From: Chitinophaga pinensis
Lineage (GTDB): Bacteria; Bacteroidota; Bacteroidia; Chitinophagales; UBA10324
NCBI GenBank assembly: GCA_945892775.1
Contig: CAMDDP010000001.1
Coordinates: 62,001-126,000 of the forward strand
Direction of reading: 5' to 3'
Length of the DNA stretch: 64,000 nt
Shown here: positions 55,536-64,000 of the stretch, piece after piece
How positions within the stretch are numbered: the stretch's first letter is position 1
Layout of the letters: the number at the start of each line of letters is the position of its first letter
Position numbers and translations under genes: made by a program
The notes under the pieces: model-generated
The model's database searches: none
What the model saw: the letters and a program-made list of their open reading frames with translations, nothing else
Told to the model about the DNA's origin: nothing

Positions 55536-56626
55536 AAAAAATTCCTGGATTTACAACTATTGACAGGTACATCATCAGAAGATTTCTGACGACTTTTTTC
55601 TTTGCACTTATTTTATTTATCGTCATTGCTGTTGTATTCGACACCACTGAAAAGCTAGATGATTTTATTGACGAGCATGTTCCGTTCACCGAAATTATTT
55701 TTTCCTACTACCTCAATTTTATTCCATTTTTTGCAGTCACTTTTACGCCTCTTTTTCTTTTTGTGACGGTTATTTTTTTTACTTCACGCATGGCGGCCAA
55801 CTCTGAGATAGTTGCGATACTCAATGCTGGAATGACTTTTCGTCGATTCCTCGTTCCTTATTTTATTGCTGCTACCATTATTATGCTCTTGAATATTTAT
55901 GCGAATCACTGGATAGTACCTAATGCAAATAAAAATCGTGTTGTATTCGAGAATACTTATATCAATAGATCGTGGAGCACCGATAAGTCAAATATTCATA
56001 TGCAGATTGAAAAAGGGTTGTACATGTACTTGCAGAATTATAATTATAGTGACAGTACAGGGTATCGTTTTGCGGTTGAAAAATTTGTAGGGGACAATCT
56101 GGTTTATAAGCTCAAAGGTGATCGCGTTATTTGGAATTTTCCAACTAAGAAATGGAAGATTATTAATTATACCGAACGGCGAAACGGGCGAATGAGTGAA
56201 AGTCTCAATCATGGAAATGATACTTTGGTAGAATATAATTTTTCTCCGAAAGATTTTGCACGCAAAGTTGATGAGGCTACAACTCTCAACGCAAAAGAAC
56301 TGAATGAGGTCATTGCCGATGAACGATTAAAAGGTTCGCAGAATGTACCTGCATTTGAAGTGGAAAAGTATCGGCGCACTGCTTTTCCGTTTGCCATTCT
56401 CATACTTACACTTATTGCTGTGGCGCTTTCTTCGCGCAAAATACGAGGTGGAACGGGCATGAACATTGGGTTAGGCATTGCACTCAGCTTCTCTTACTTA
56501 TTGTTTTTGCAATTCTCCTCTACATTTTCTATCAATGGTAATTTGCCCGCCATTGTAGCTGTATGGATTCCCAATATTTTATATCTGTGTATTGCACTGG
56601 TTTTGTTGCGCTTGGCGCCGAAATAA
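55532..56626 (+). CDS. LptF/LptG-family permease (YjgP/YjgQ)
   Basis: 364 residues with a GTG start overlapping the tgt stop. TIDRYIIRRFLTTFFFALILFI is the first membrane helix, FIPFFAVTFTPLFLFVTVIFF the next; the periplasmic beta-jellyroll runs about 110-270, and three helices close it (PFAILILTLIAVALSSRK, GLGIALSFSYLLFLQFS). The family forms the LptB2FG transporter that extracts LPS from the inner membrane. Only one of the two homologues is encoded here. With kdsA and lpxK it completes the LPS theme of the window. Confidence 0.9.
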   Translation: MKKIPGFTTIDRYIIRRFLTTFFFALILFIVIAVVFDTTEKLDDFIDEHVPFTEIIFSYYLNFIPFFAVTFTPLFLFVTVIFFTSRMAANSEIVAILNAGMTFRRFLVPYFIAATIIMLLNIYANHWIVPNANKNRVVFENTYINRSWSTDKSNIHMQIEKGLYMYLQNYNYSDSTGYRFAVEKFVGDNLVYKLKGDRVIWNFPTKKWKIINYTERRNGRMSESLNHGNDTLVEYNFSPKDFARKVDEATTLNAKELNEVIADERLKGSQNVPAFEVEKYRRTAFPFAILILTLIAVALSSRKIRGGTGMNIGLGIALSFSYLLFLQFSSTFSINGNLPAIVAVWIPNILYLCIALVLLRLAPK

Positions 56627-56638
56627 ATTATTGATCAG

Positions 56639-59600
56639 CTATTCAACTACTAGTTTGCCATTTACAACATGACCATTTACTTGAATGGTGTAAAAATAAA
56701 ATCCACGGTCTAGTGTAAATTTCAAGGGTTGTTTGTTTGATATAATTGAATTGCCAACAAAACGACCAGTTGCCTCGTAAATAATCACATTCATGTCAAG
56801 TCCCCAATCATTGGTAAATAATATGTTTTGTTTTTCGTCTGCAGGGTTCGGATAAATGGTAATGTGGTTTTCGGTCAGATAACTAAAGTTGACACTTCTT
56901 ATAGGCGAATAATAATATGAACCATCTTTATCAAACTCTTTAATGCGATAGTAATTGTCTCCATTTTCAGGATGATGATCTTCAAATAAATATTGCTGGG
57001 TAAATGGGCTTGGGTTTTCAATGGCTTTTACAGTTGCAATATTTGTGAAATTAATGCCATCTGTACACTTTTCAATTTCAAAATAATTTGTAAAGTCATC
57101 ACCAATAACTTTCCAATCTAGAAGAGCACTTGTTCCATCGTTTGATTTAGATAAATCAAATGAAACCCAGGTAACAGGTAATGAAATTCCTTCGTTCACT
57201 AAATCAAACATGCTGAAACTTGTAATAGCAGGTAGGTTGTATGATGCGCTACCATCAGCTCCGAGAATAACAGTGCTACTTGCTGCAACAAAGGCTCCCC
57301 AGGTGTTACCATCAATAAATGAACTTCTCTTGTATAATTTTATATAGTTACTGCCTGTAGGGCCAGGTACATTGCCAATGTTATTGAAACTTATATTACT
57401 TAACGAAGTGAAACTTGCATTGGTGCCATAGTTATTAATGACCCAATAACTGCGCGAGGTAGGATAGAAAGTATTATTAGGCAAATAGTCGGGATGAACA
57501 TTAAGCCTTGATACTACAAGGTCGCCATTGGGATATGTACCAATTGGAAAGGTTAACGATAAGCCGGTTCCAGCGAAATTGAAAGTGCCTGCGTTGTTTA
57601 CAGTTAATCTAGCTGATGATCCGCCGGCAAATGGTCCGGTTGAAGTGGATCGAAAACTATTTGAAACAGTGGCATGTAAGTTATGGCCGGTTTTATCGTA
57701 AATTATGTTGTTGCTAGTGAGTTCGTTAAATTGATAATACAGAATGAGTGTGGGGTCGGCAGCTGGTTTTTTTGTAAGATGTATTAAATCCCTTATTTCA
57801 TTTTGAGTAAGCGAACGATTGTAAACACATACTTCATCAATCGATGCATTATTCATATTTCTGCTGGTCCAGGTTAAATACCTACCGATTTTTGCAGTAA
57901 GTAAATTAAAATTTACTGCAGCCATTGCAGTAGTTATAGTAGTCGCTTTTCCGTTTACATAAAGCTTCGCATTTGTTGCAGTTACAACGAGAGCCACATG
58001 AGTCCATTTATTACGCGGAACACTATCAATGGAACTATTGCTCCAGATACTAGAACCATTCCAATGACACCCAAGGTAATTTGAAGTTCCACTCACTTTA
58101 AAATTCAATCCGTTAGCTGTTCCATCGGTCATGAAAATCCCTGCATAATTAGGTTGCAATGCTGAAATTTTTACCCAAGCACTTATTGTTACTGTATTCG
58201 AGTTTATTGGCATCGCTGGAACTGTTACATAAGATGCCGTTCCGCTGAACGATATTGCCTTTCCCGGAACAGTATCAAGCCCGCATTCATTTACAAAAGT
58301 TGCATAGTTCGGAATTGAAAGTGTGTCATATACAGATCCATTAAATACAACCAGCTTTACATTATAGCTTCCAGGTAAAGTATATAAAACTGCTGGGTTT
58401 ACAGCAACAGAAGTTGCAGGAGTGCCTCCCGGAAAACTCCACATTCTTGAAATAACATTCCCATTGCTGACATCCTGATAGCGAACTATTTTTCCTGTTA
58501 TACAATCAATGGAATCAGTTGAAGCAATTTGAGCATCAAAATCTCTGTTAAACGATATAGGTGCCTCCCACATTCCTCTTCCATAAGTAGCTATTCTCAA
58601 TAAAGAATTAGCAGTCCCGTCATCATAAACAGATAAATTAACTATTGTTGGAAAACCAGGAATTCCGTTGCTCATTAAAGTCCAGCTTGTTGCGGCTCCT
58701 TTTTTATAATAAACAGCATTTGGTGTAGCTACATAAACAATATTTTGTAATGGGGTATAATAGTCAGTTATAACATTAACATGATTTACAGAAGGTAGGT
58801 TATAACTCACATTCAACCAACTAACACCGCCGTCTGTACTATAATAAACCCGCGTGTTCATAATAGCATATAATTTATCTGCATTGTCTGATAAGCCGGT
58901 AATTTTTGCAGCGTTGTTAGTAGAAAAGGGTAAAGCAATAGCTGTGAAAGTTGGTGTTGGAGCTAAAGCATTAAAAGATTTATAAAGAAAACCATCAGAT
59001 GTTATTACATATAATCTGTTTGAATCTGAAGGAGGATAATAAATATGCTTGTATGTTTTTTTTACAGAGGTCAATTGTGTCCAAACAGGCGGAGCACCAA
59101 TTTGTAAATTATTAGTTCTGTAAATAAAAGTATCGCAGAAGAAAGCTCTGTTCAGATTGGCATATGAAAATGCCATGCTGTTAATTACAGATGAAGAAGA
59201 AAAAATATTTTCCCCGCTTGTAACAAATCTTCTTTTACCATTACCAAAATAATACACCATTGAGCTATTCGCTCTTTTATCAAAAGAACATTCGCTTCCC
59301 CAATCGCCACCTCTATTTGTAAACCAACCTGCAGAAGTTGAATATAGTTCCCCATTGTCTTGGGTTCCTATGCTAATAACATCCTTTCGGGTAGGACTGC
59401 AATTACCTTTATATATTTCATAACCATAAATACCATCACTTTTCGGAGTCCAGTTGTATCCACCATTAGTACTCAACCAAACTCCACCGTCGTTAATATT
59501 CCAAAGTTTATTATTGTTATAAGGACTTGTAAATATCTGGTGCATATCGGTATGAACATTTGCCCACCAGTTTGTCAATTGGGTCCAAGTAATACCCCCA

Positions 59601-60541
59601 TCCAACGACTTCCAAACATTATGAGCAACGAAGTATAAAATATTTGCATTTGTTCTATCAACACAAAAACCTAAATTATAATTTCCCTGACCAGCATCAC
59701 CTATTGCATTATTATATCCTGTAAGGTTTGAAGTTGCATCACCTGTTTTTTGCATAGTAAAATTGCTTCCACCATCATTTGATTTATAAATCGTACCATA
59801 GGCAACATTAGAAATAAAATAAACAGTTTGTGAATCAATTTGGGTAACACCCAAACGACACCCTCCACTGGCAGTTGTAATACCGGAGGATATTTGAATC
59901 CATGTTTCACCAAAATCAGTTGAACGATAAAATGCTGTTGCAGAAGCAAGATATAATACCCTACTAAAAGCATTTGGTTTCTTTACCATCTCCCTGCTGC
60001 TTATGCTTGCTGATTTTAAAACCCAAGTAGCACCTGCGTCGGTTGATTTATAAACTCCAACATTAGTTGCTGCCACAATAATGTTGTGATTTGATGGATC
60101 AATAATTATATCAACTATAATTTTACCAGTAAGCGAGGTAGCAATAAAGGTTGCTCCGCCATTTATAGATTTATAAATGCCTTGTCCGTTTGAATAGTAA
60201 TTTTCATCGCCAATGCCTAAATAAATTATCTGATCATTTGTTGGGTCAATGCATACTACTGAAAATCGTTTAGATGGCCCCATAGCGTCAGTTCCTGCAG
60301 CAACAGTCCAGCTGTTTCCTTGATTCGTTGAAAGAAATAATCCTCCTCGTGCACTCACAGTATACATTTTCATTGAGTCAGTTGGATGATACTTCATTTC
60401 TGATACGCGACTAATGCCGTGAATTTGTCCACTAACATTAGTAGGAAATAATGCAGGGCTCACAGCAGTCCAATTTTGCGCATTTAAAATGCCTAATGAA
60501 AGAATCAAAATAATAAAAAAAGAAAGCAATATTTTTTTCAT
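56639..60541 (-). CDS. Giant exported beta-propeller protein with PKD, LamG-like and T9SS domains
   Basis: 1300 residues. Signal peptide ends GILNA before QNW. Residues about 20-650 contain at least eight Asp-box units (STNQGNSW, SINGGATF, STDAGATW, STDFGETW, SLDGGITW, STDGGVSW and others), as in sialidase/Vps10-type propellers. A PKD domain follows (ISRMWSFPGGTPATSVAV), then a LamG-like lectin fold about 765-930 (SISGTASY-type; DEVCVYNRSLTQNEI) and a type A T9SS sorting domain (IYPNPADEKQNILFT). No enzyme motif is visible. It lies one base after the small exported gene and is probably secreted with it. Confidence 0.82.
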   Translation of the reverse strand: MKKILLSFFIILILSLGILNAQNWTAVSPALFPTNVSGQIHGISRVSEMKYHPTDSMKMYTVSARGGLFLSTNQGNSWTVAAGTDAMGPSKRFSVVCIDPTNDQIIYLGIGDENYYSNGQGIYKSINGGATFIATSLTGKIIVDIIIDPSNHNIIVAATNVGVYKSTDAGATWVLKSASISSREMVKKPNAFSRVLYLASATAFYRSTDFGETWIQISSGITTASGGCRLGVTQIDSQTVYFISNVAYGTIYKSNDGGSNFTMQKTGDATSNLTGYNNAIGDAGQGNYNLGFCVDRTNANILYFVAHNVWKSLDGGITWTQLTNWWANVHTDMHQIFTSPYNNNKLWNINDGGVWLSTNGGYNWTPKSDGIYGYEIYKGNCSPTRKDVISIGTQDNGELYSTSAGWFTNRGGDWGSECSFDKRANSSMVYYFGNGKRRFVTSGENIFSSSSVINSMAFSYANLNRAFFCDTFIYRTNNLQIGAPPVWTQLTSVKKTYKHIYYPPSDSNRLYVITSDGFLYKSFNALAPTPTFTAIALPFSTNNAAKITGLSDNADKLYAIMNTRVYYSTDGGVSWLNVSYNLPSVNHVNVITDYYTPLQNIVYVATPNAVYYKKGAATSWTLMSNGIPGFPTIVNLSVYDDGTANSLLRIATYGRGMWEAPISFNRDFDAQIASTDSIDCITGKIVRYQDVSNGNVISRMWSFPGGTPATSVAVNPAVLYTLPGSYNVKLVVFNGSVYDTLSIPNYATFVNECGLDTVPGKAISFSGTASYVTVPAMPINSNTVTISAWVKISALQPNYAGIFMTDGTANGLNFKVSGTSNYLGCHWNGSSIWSNSSIDSVPRNKWTHVALVVTATNAKLYVNGKATTITTAMAAVNFNLLTAKIGRYLTWTSRNMNNASIDEVCVYNRSLTQNEIRDLIHLTKKPAADPTLILYYQFNELTSNNIIYDKTGHNLHATVSNSFRSTSTGPFAGGSSARLTVNNAGTFNFAGTGLSLTFPIGTYPNGDLVVSRLNVHPDYLPNNTFYPTSRSYWVINNYGTNASFTSLSNISFNNIGNVPGPTGSNYIKLYKRSSFIDGNTWGAFVAASSTVILGADGSASYNLPAITSFSMFDLVNEGISLPVTWVSFDLSKSNDGTSALLDWKVIGDDFTNYFEIEKCTDGINFTNIATVKAIENPSPFTQQYLFEDHHPENGDNYYRIKEFDKDGSYYYSPIRSVNFSYLTENHITIYPNPADEKQNILFTNDWGLDMNVIIYEATGRFVGNSIISNKQPLKFTLDRGFYFYTIQVNGHVVNGKLVVE

Positions 60542-60542
60542 A

Positions 60543-61013
60543 TCAATTCCCCTTCTGCTTCAGCCATATTAATTCTTTATCCTTCTCGCTTAATATCCTT
60601 CCGTCTGGTTGCACATATGGCAATACTTCTTGTTGCCAATCTTTAAAGCGTTTGTATTCAAAAGCCAGAAAAGCTTTGTATTGAAGTTCTTTTTTCATTT
60701 TATCAGTTAATGGAGATTCTGGCAACACACCGGCCATATTTAATTTTCGAGTGTCAATTGTATCATTTTCAGAAGGAGCGTTTTCAAAAATATCTTCTTC
60801 CTCTACAGGCTTTACTTTTCCTGTCCAGAATTTTTCAAAAGCAGTAATTACGGTATAATAATTTATTTCATTCGATTCAATTATGTTTGCCCATTCAGGT
60901 TTTTCAAACTCATCTTTATCTAATGATTGAGCCTTTAAATTCGATTGAAACAGAATGAAAAAGAAGACGAATAATAATGGGCCGATAGTTACAGATGAAA
61001 TTTTATTCATCAT
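60543..61013 (-). CDS. Small exported protein in an operon with the propeller protein
   Basis: 156 residues with a signal peptide (IGPLLFVFFFILFQSNLKA before QSLDKDE). The mature part is helical and charged: YYTVITAFEKFWTGK, YKAFLAFEYKRFKDWQQEV and DGRILSEKDKELIWLKQ. I do not recognise the family beyond small proteins placed before large T9SS cargo in other Bacteroidota genomes. One base separates it from the 1300-residue protein gene, so translation is coupled. Confidence 0.72.
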   Translation of the reverse strand: MMNKISSVTIGPLLFVFFFILFQSNLKAQSLDKDEFEKPEWANIIESNEINYYTVITAFEKFWTGKVKPVEEEDIFENAPSENDTIDTRKLNMAGVLPESPLTDKMKKELQYKAFLAFEYKRFKDWQQEVLPYVQPDGRILSEKDKELIWLKQKGN

Positions 61014-61184
61014 TAATTAATTGTGGAACGGAAATATACTATTGATCTTCTTATTAAAAATTATTTTTATTTTTAGTAGCCAAACAATAAGTAAGAAAAA
61101 ACGGCCTCTAATCTCATTAATTTAAAATAATCAGAAAAAAAATTCTGTTAATAAAAAGTAGTAGTTAAATCCCATTCAACTTTT

Positions 61185-62723
61185 CTAAAACGGAGAACCC
61201 TCATCATCTGGTTTATTATCCCAGTTTTTCGATTTCATAACTTGCACAGATCCTTCTGAATTCTGAGTGAAACCTTCTTGTGCAACACCTGATGAAAATG
61301 GGGCCACATTGTAATCTTCAAACTTGGCAAATCGGTCAATGAATTTAAGTTGCACAGTTCCAAGTGCACCGTTACGATGTTTCTGCACTAATATCTCTGC
61401 CAACCCATTGTATTGTTGCCCTGCTGAATCCTGACTCAAATTATAATATTCAGGTCGCCATATAAACATAACCATATCTGCATCTTGTTCAATAGCTCCT
61501 GATTCACGAAGATCGCTGAGTTGAGGTTTCTTAGTGCCTCCACGAGTTTCGACTGCACGACTCAATTGCGAAAGGGCAATTATGGGTACGCTTAATTCCT
61601 TGGCTATACTTTTAAGTGAGCGAGAAATAGTACTAATTTCCTGTTCGCGGTTAAATGATTTATCGCCTGTACCTCCACTCATTAATTGTAAGTAATCAAT
61701 TACGATAAGTTGAATGTCGTGCTGCATTTTTAAGCGTCGACATTTTGCACGCAATTCAAAAATATTTATGGCAGGAGTGTCATCAATAAAAATAGGGGCG
61801 GCCGATAGTTTTTCAATATTCGTAGTTAATTGGGTCCACTCGTACTCTTCTAAGTTCCCCTTGCGTAATTTATCGGAAGGAATCTGTGTTTCTGCCGAAA
61901 TTAATCGTGAGGTCAATTGTAGATCACTCATTTCTAGTGAAAAGAAAGCTACAGGTTTTTTAAAATCAACAGCTGCATTTCTTGCTAAAGAAAGTACGAA
62001 TGCAGTTTTTCCCATACCGGGTCGTGCTGCAACAACTATTAAATCGCTTTTTTGCCACCCACCTGTAATTCTATCCAGTTCTGTAAAGCCTGAGGGAACA
62101 CCATTAAAATCAAGTTTGTTATCACGTAAACTTTGAACCTGCTTTATGTTTTTTGTAACGAGTTCTGAAATAGAACTGAAATTTCGACGCAAATTTTTAT
62201 CGGTAATCTCGTAAATGTTTTTTTCTGCTTTATCTAATAACTCCAATACATCGGTTGTGTCTTCATAAGCATCTCCAATGATAGTCGTACTAATTTTAAT
62301 TAATTCGCGCTGAATAAATTTTTGACTAATAATACGTGCATGGTATTCAACATTTGCAGCACTACCAACTCGATTTGTTAATTCGGCAACAAAAAATGCT
62401 CCCCCCACTTTTTCAATATCTCCTTGCTTGCGCAATTCTTCGGTCACTGTTAAAATATCAACCGGTTGCGATCGATTGAATAAACTAAAAATAGCCTTGT
62501 AAATAAACTGGTGTGCCTCTACATAAAAACTTTCTGGTTTTAGAATATCTATTACTAAAGCCACAGCATCTTTTTCCAGCATCATCGCCCCAAGTACAGC
62601 TTCTTCTAAATCGCGTGCCTGTGGCTGAACACGACCATATTCTAATACCGATAAATCTAGTTTTGTAGTTCGTTTAACAAATCTTTGCCGGTCAGTTTTT
62701 ATTTCGTCATTTTGTTCAGTCAT
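61185..62723 (-). CDS. dnaB: Replicative DNA helicase DnaB
   Basis: Hexameric fork helicase. 512 residues. N-terminal domain with LEEAVLGAMMLEKDAV, a linker, then the RecA-like motor: AARPGMGKTAFVLSLARN (Walker A), FFSLEMSDLQLTSRLIS, LIVIDYLQLMSGG (Walker B) and LSQLSRAVETRG, ending QKHRNGALGTVQL. No intein or insertion is seen. The upstream leader contains a perfect inverted repeat. Confidence 0.96.
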   Translation of the reverse strand: MTEQNDEIKTDRQRFVKRTTKLDLSVLEYGRVQPQARDLEEAVLGAMMLEKDAVALVIDILKPESFYVEAHQFIYKAIFSLFNRSQPVDILTVTEELRKQGDIEKVGGAFFVAELTNRVGSAANVEYHARIISQKFIQRELIKISTTIIGDAYEDTTDVLELLDKAEKNIYEITDKNLRRNFSSISELVTKNIKQVQSLRDNKLDFNGVPSGFTELDRITGGWQKSDLIVVAARPGMGKTAFVLSLARNAAVDFKKPVAFFSLEMSDLQLTSRLISAETQIPSDKLRKGNLEEYEWTQLTTNIEKLSAAPIFIDDTPAINIFELRAKCRRLKMQHDIQLIVIDYLQLMSGGTGDKSFNREQEISTISRSLKSIAKELSVPIIALSQLSRAVETRGGTKKPQLSDLRESGAIEQDADMVMFIWRPEYYNLSQDSAGQQYNGLAEILVQKHRNGALGTVQLKFIDRFAKFEDYNVAPFSSGVAQEGFTQNSEGSVQVMKSKNWDNKPDDEGSPF

Positions 62724-62746
62724 TTTGTTCGGTTTTTTTTAGGGGG

Positions 62747-62773
62747 GAACAAGAATAGAAAACATTCTTGTTC
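62747..62773 (-). promoter_or_regulatory. Perfect 10-bp inverted repeat in the dnaB leader
   Basis: GAACAAGAAT and ATTCTTGTTC (62747-62756 and 62764-62773) face each other across 7 nt. It lies 24 bp before the dnaB ATG and no T tract follows on the minus strand, so it is not a normal terminator. It could be an operator or a leader hairpin. Confidence 0.5.
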
Positions 62774-62786
62774 ATTTACATAATTA

Positions 62787-62794
62787 CAAAATTA
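62787..62794 (-). promoter_or_regulatory. Possible -7 box of dnaB
   Basis: The minus strand reads TAATTTTG, an exact TAnnTTTG match, 63 nt before the ATG and upstream of the inverted repeat. No -33 TTTG is seen at the expected spacing. Confidence 0.4.
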
Positions 62795-63046
62795 TCCTGT
62801 GCATAAAAATCATTTTGTCGTGGATTGGATGTTGATAGTTTTTTTTGATGCATTAAATTCAAGTTTTAAATGAAATTCTACAACCTCAGAAAATTCTTTA
62901 TCTGCTATTGAAAATATATTTAAAAATAATTTTATTAAGTTCAAAAGTGGGGGGGGGCACGAATCTCTTCCTATCTTTTGTCTTTTTTGAATGATTGTGA
63001 CGGAACGAATTCGCCTAAAACAGCCTATATCTATTCTATTTATAAA
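62795..63046. other. Gene-poor stretch between dnaB and tRNA-Glu
   Basis: AT-rich spacer without a convincing gene. It includes a run of eight G at 62950-62957 and a minus-strand frame of about 60 codons with no ATG, which I do not accept as a gene. Confidence 0.6.
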
Positions 63047-63073
63047 AAAAGCTCTGGTTTAACAGAGCTTTTT
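63047..63073 (-). terminator. Rho-independent terminator after tRNA-Glu
   Basis: Stem AAAAGCTCTG / CAGAGCTTTT (63047-63056 with 63063-63072) with a 6-nt loop; on the minus strand the T tract runs into 63050-63044. It begins one base after the tRNA 3' end. Confidence 0.85.
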
Positions 63074-63074
63074 G

Positions 63075-63146
63075 TAGAGCGTACGGGAATCGAACCCGTG
63101 ATTCCTCCGTGAAAGGGAGGTGTCTTAACCCCTTGACCAACGCTCC
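63075..63146 (-). tRNA. tRNA-Glu (UUC)
   Basis: The minus strand gives a full cloverleaf: acceptor GGAGCGU with ACGCUCU, anticodon stem CCUCC/GGAGG around CUUUCAC, whose middle is UUC for glutamate, and the T arm ACGGGUUCGAAUCCCGU. The first pair is G-U, slightly unusual, and CCA is not encoded. A terminator follows directly. Confidence 0.92.
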
Positions 63147-63225
63147 GTTTTTATTGGTGGGGCGCAAATATATACACTAAATTTACCCATGCAAATTAGT
63201 ACTTTGAAAAAAAAGTCATTATTGC

Positions 63226-63255
63226 TTTGACCCAAAAAACGAATGAATAAATTTG
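63226..63255 (+). promoter_or_regulatory. Promoter of gap
   Basis: TTTG (63226-63229), 18 nt, TAAATTTG (63248-63255) matches the Bacteroidota consensus at both boxes. Transcription would start near 63262, with a leader of about 36 nt. The bases after the -7 box (GCGCACTTAAT) match those after the lepA box. Confidence 0.7.
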
Positions 63256-63297
63256 CGCACTTAATTTTTTTTAAAACTAAAACTCAAAAGCAAAACA

Positions 63298-64000
63298 ATG
63301 TCAAACATTAAAGTAGCTATTAACGGATTTGGACGCATTGGTCGCCTAGTTTATCGTCAGATTTATGACATGAAGGGAATTGATATTGTTGCTATTAACG
63401 ATTTAACAAATCCAAAAATGTTAGCTCATCTCTTAAAATATGATTCAGCGCAAGGTCGTTTCAATAAAAATGTAACATCAACTGATAATAGCATTATTGT
63501 AGAAGGAAATGAAATAAAAATTTATGCCGAAAAAAGTCCGGCAGCTATTCCTTGGAAAAATCATGATGTAGATGTGGTATTGGAGTGCACTGGATTTTTT
63601 GCTGATAAGGATAAAGCTGTTGAGCACATTACAGCAGGAGCAAAGCGGGTGGTGATCTCAGCTCCAGCAACCGGGGATTTAAAAACAATCGTGTTCAATG
63701 TCAACCATACTATTCTAGATGGAACTGAAACAGTAGTGTCTTGTGCATCTTGTACAACCAATTGTTTGGCACCTATGGCGCAGGTCTTAGAAAATCAATT
63801 TGGAATTCTAGCTGGATTGATGACCACTGTTCATGCTTATACAAATGATCAGAATACGCAAGATTCACCACATCCGAAAGGTGATTTGCGTCGTGCGCGT
63901 GCCGCCGCTCAAAATATTGTTCCGAATAGTACAGGCGCTGCAAAAGCAATTGGATTGGTTATTCCATCATTAAAAGGAAAGTTAGATGGAACTGCTCAAC
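63298..64000 (+). CDS. gap: Glyceraldehyde-3-phosphate dehydrogenase, type I (cut by the window end)
   Basis: Glycolytic enzyme oxidising glyceraldehyde 3-phosphate to 1,3-bisphosphoglycerate with NAD. The first 234 residues are in the window: NAD loop [30 protein letters not shown], the catalytic Cys in [12 protein letters not shown], and [26 protein letters not shown]. The frame is still open at 64000 and the usual length is about 335, so roughly 100 residues are missing. It is preceded by a well-matched promoter and starts at the ATG at 63298. Confidence 0.96.
   Translation, partial: MSNIKVAINGFGRIGRLVYRQIYDMKGIDIVAINDLTNPKMLAHLLKYDSAQGRFNKNVTSTDNSIIVEGNEIKIYAEKSPAAIPWKNHDVDVVLECTGFFADKDKAVEHITAGAKRVVISAPATGDLKTIVFNVNHTILDGTETVVSCASCTTNCLAPMAQVLENQFGILAGLMTTVHAYTNDQNTQDSPHPKGDLRRARAAAQNIVPNSTGAAKAIGLVIPSLKGKLDGTAQ

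Noticed and set aside
62950-62957. Run of eight G, a candidate phase-variable tract
   Set aside because: It lies in no accepted gene or promoter, so there is nothing for it to switch; sequencing error in a homopolymer is also possible.
62820-63000. About 60-codon open frame on the minus strand between dnaB and tRNA-Glu, ending at the TGA near 62820
   Set aside because: No ATG, crosses a run of eight G/C, no recognisable motif; an AT-rich spacer readily stays open by chance.

Overview
The window is an ordinary chromosomal stretch of an AT-rich Bacteroidota bacterium (roughly one third G+C by eye). The evidence is consistent across it: a type IX secretion system (T9SS) gene next to the menaquinone methyltransferase gene, four exported giants or mid-size proteins ending in T9SS-type C-terminal domains, a single-chain E1 alpha/beta 2-oxoacid dehydrogenase, a type B L31 protein, a tmRNA with a GGC resume codon, and promoters of the TTTG / TAnnTTTG type. 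I cannot place it below phylum with confidence; the gene set looks like a Chitinophagales/Sphingobacteriales-type or uncultured lineage rather than an intestinal Bacteroides. No prophage, insertion sequence or CRISPR array was seen.

Layout. 0-3.7 kb: tmRNA, a lysine-ketoglutarate-reductase-like dehydrogenase, an aminotransferase and a DUF1573 exported protein. 3.7-16.3 kb: housekeeping genes (fused E1 dehydrogenase, lepA, folD, queE, kdsA, rarA, pyrD, rsmE) with one OmpA/beta-propeller envelope protein and a DUF4159 protein. 16.3-24.5 kb: a SRPBCC protein, a TPR lipoprotein, porT overlapping ubiE/menG, engB, a degraded SGNH-like gene tail, an MBL hydrolase, an OMP barrel, an acyltransferase and ruvB. 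24.6-34 kb: an exported protein pair of unknown role, a porin, purine nucleoside phosphorylase, lpxK, a Nif3-family protein with a coiled-coil zinc-ribbon protein, an exported TPR protein and rpmE. 34-39.7 kb: a YkuK-like RNase H-fold protein, ald, tsaE, a PorE-like lipoprotein and an acyl-CoA dehydrogenase; the last two are visibly richer in G+C than the rest. 39.8-47.8 kb: two exported T9SS cargo proteins (an esterase with about ten Ig/PKD-like repeats; a CotH-kinase-like protein) flanking a deoxyhypusine-synthase-like enzyme. 47.8-64 kb: purL, a gliding-type C-terminal domain protein, rsmG, an ECF sigma factor with a glycosyltransferase, tgt, an LptF/G permease, a two-gene exported operon with a 1300-residue propeller protein, dnaB, tRNA-Glu and the start of gap.

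Themes that tie genes together: (1) export and anchoring of surface proteins through T9SS (PorT, two PorE-like proteins, four cargo proteins); (2) outer-membrane lipid assembly (kdsA, lpxK, LptF/G-type permease); (3) queuosine in tRNA (queE and tgt, the latter lacking the three usual zinc cysteines); (4) translation quality and ribosome maturation (tmRNA, lepA, rsmE, rsmG, engB, rpmE, tsaE). The best leads for follow-up are the deoxyhypusine-synthase-like enzyme in a bacterium, the cysteine-less Tgt, the two PorE-like paralogues, the G+C-rich pair at 36-40 kb, the SGNH-like gene remnant at 20.3 kb, and the promoter element shared by lepA and gap that predicts very short leaders. I saw no clear undescribed multi-gene system.
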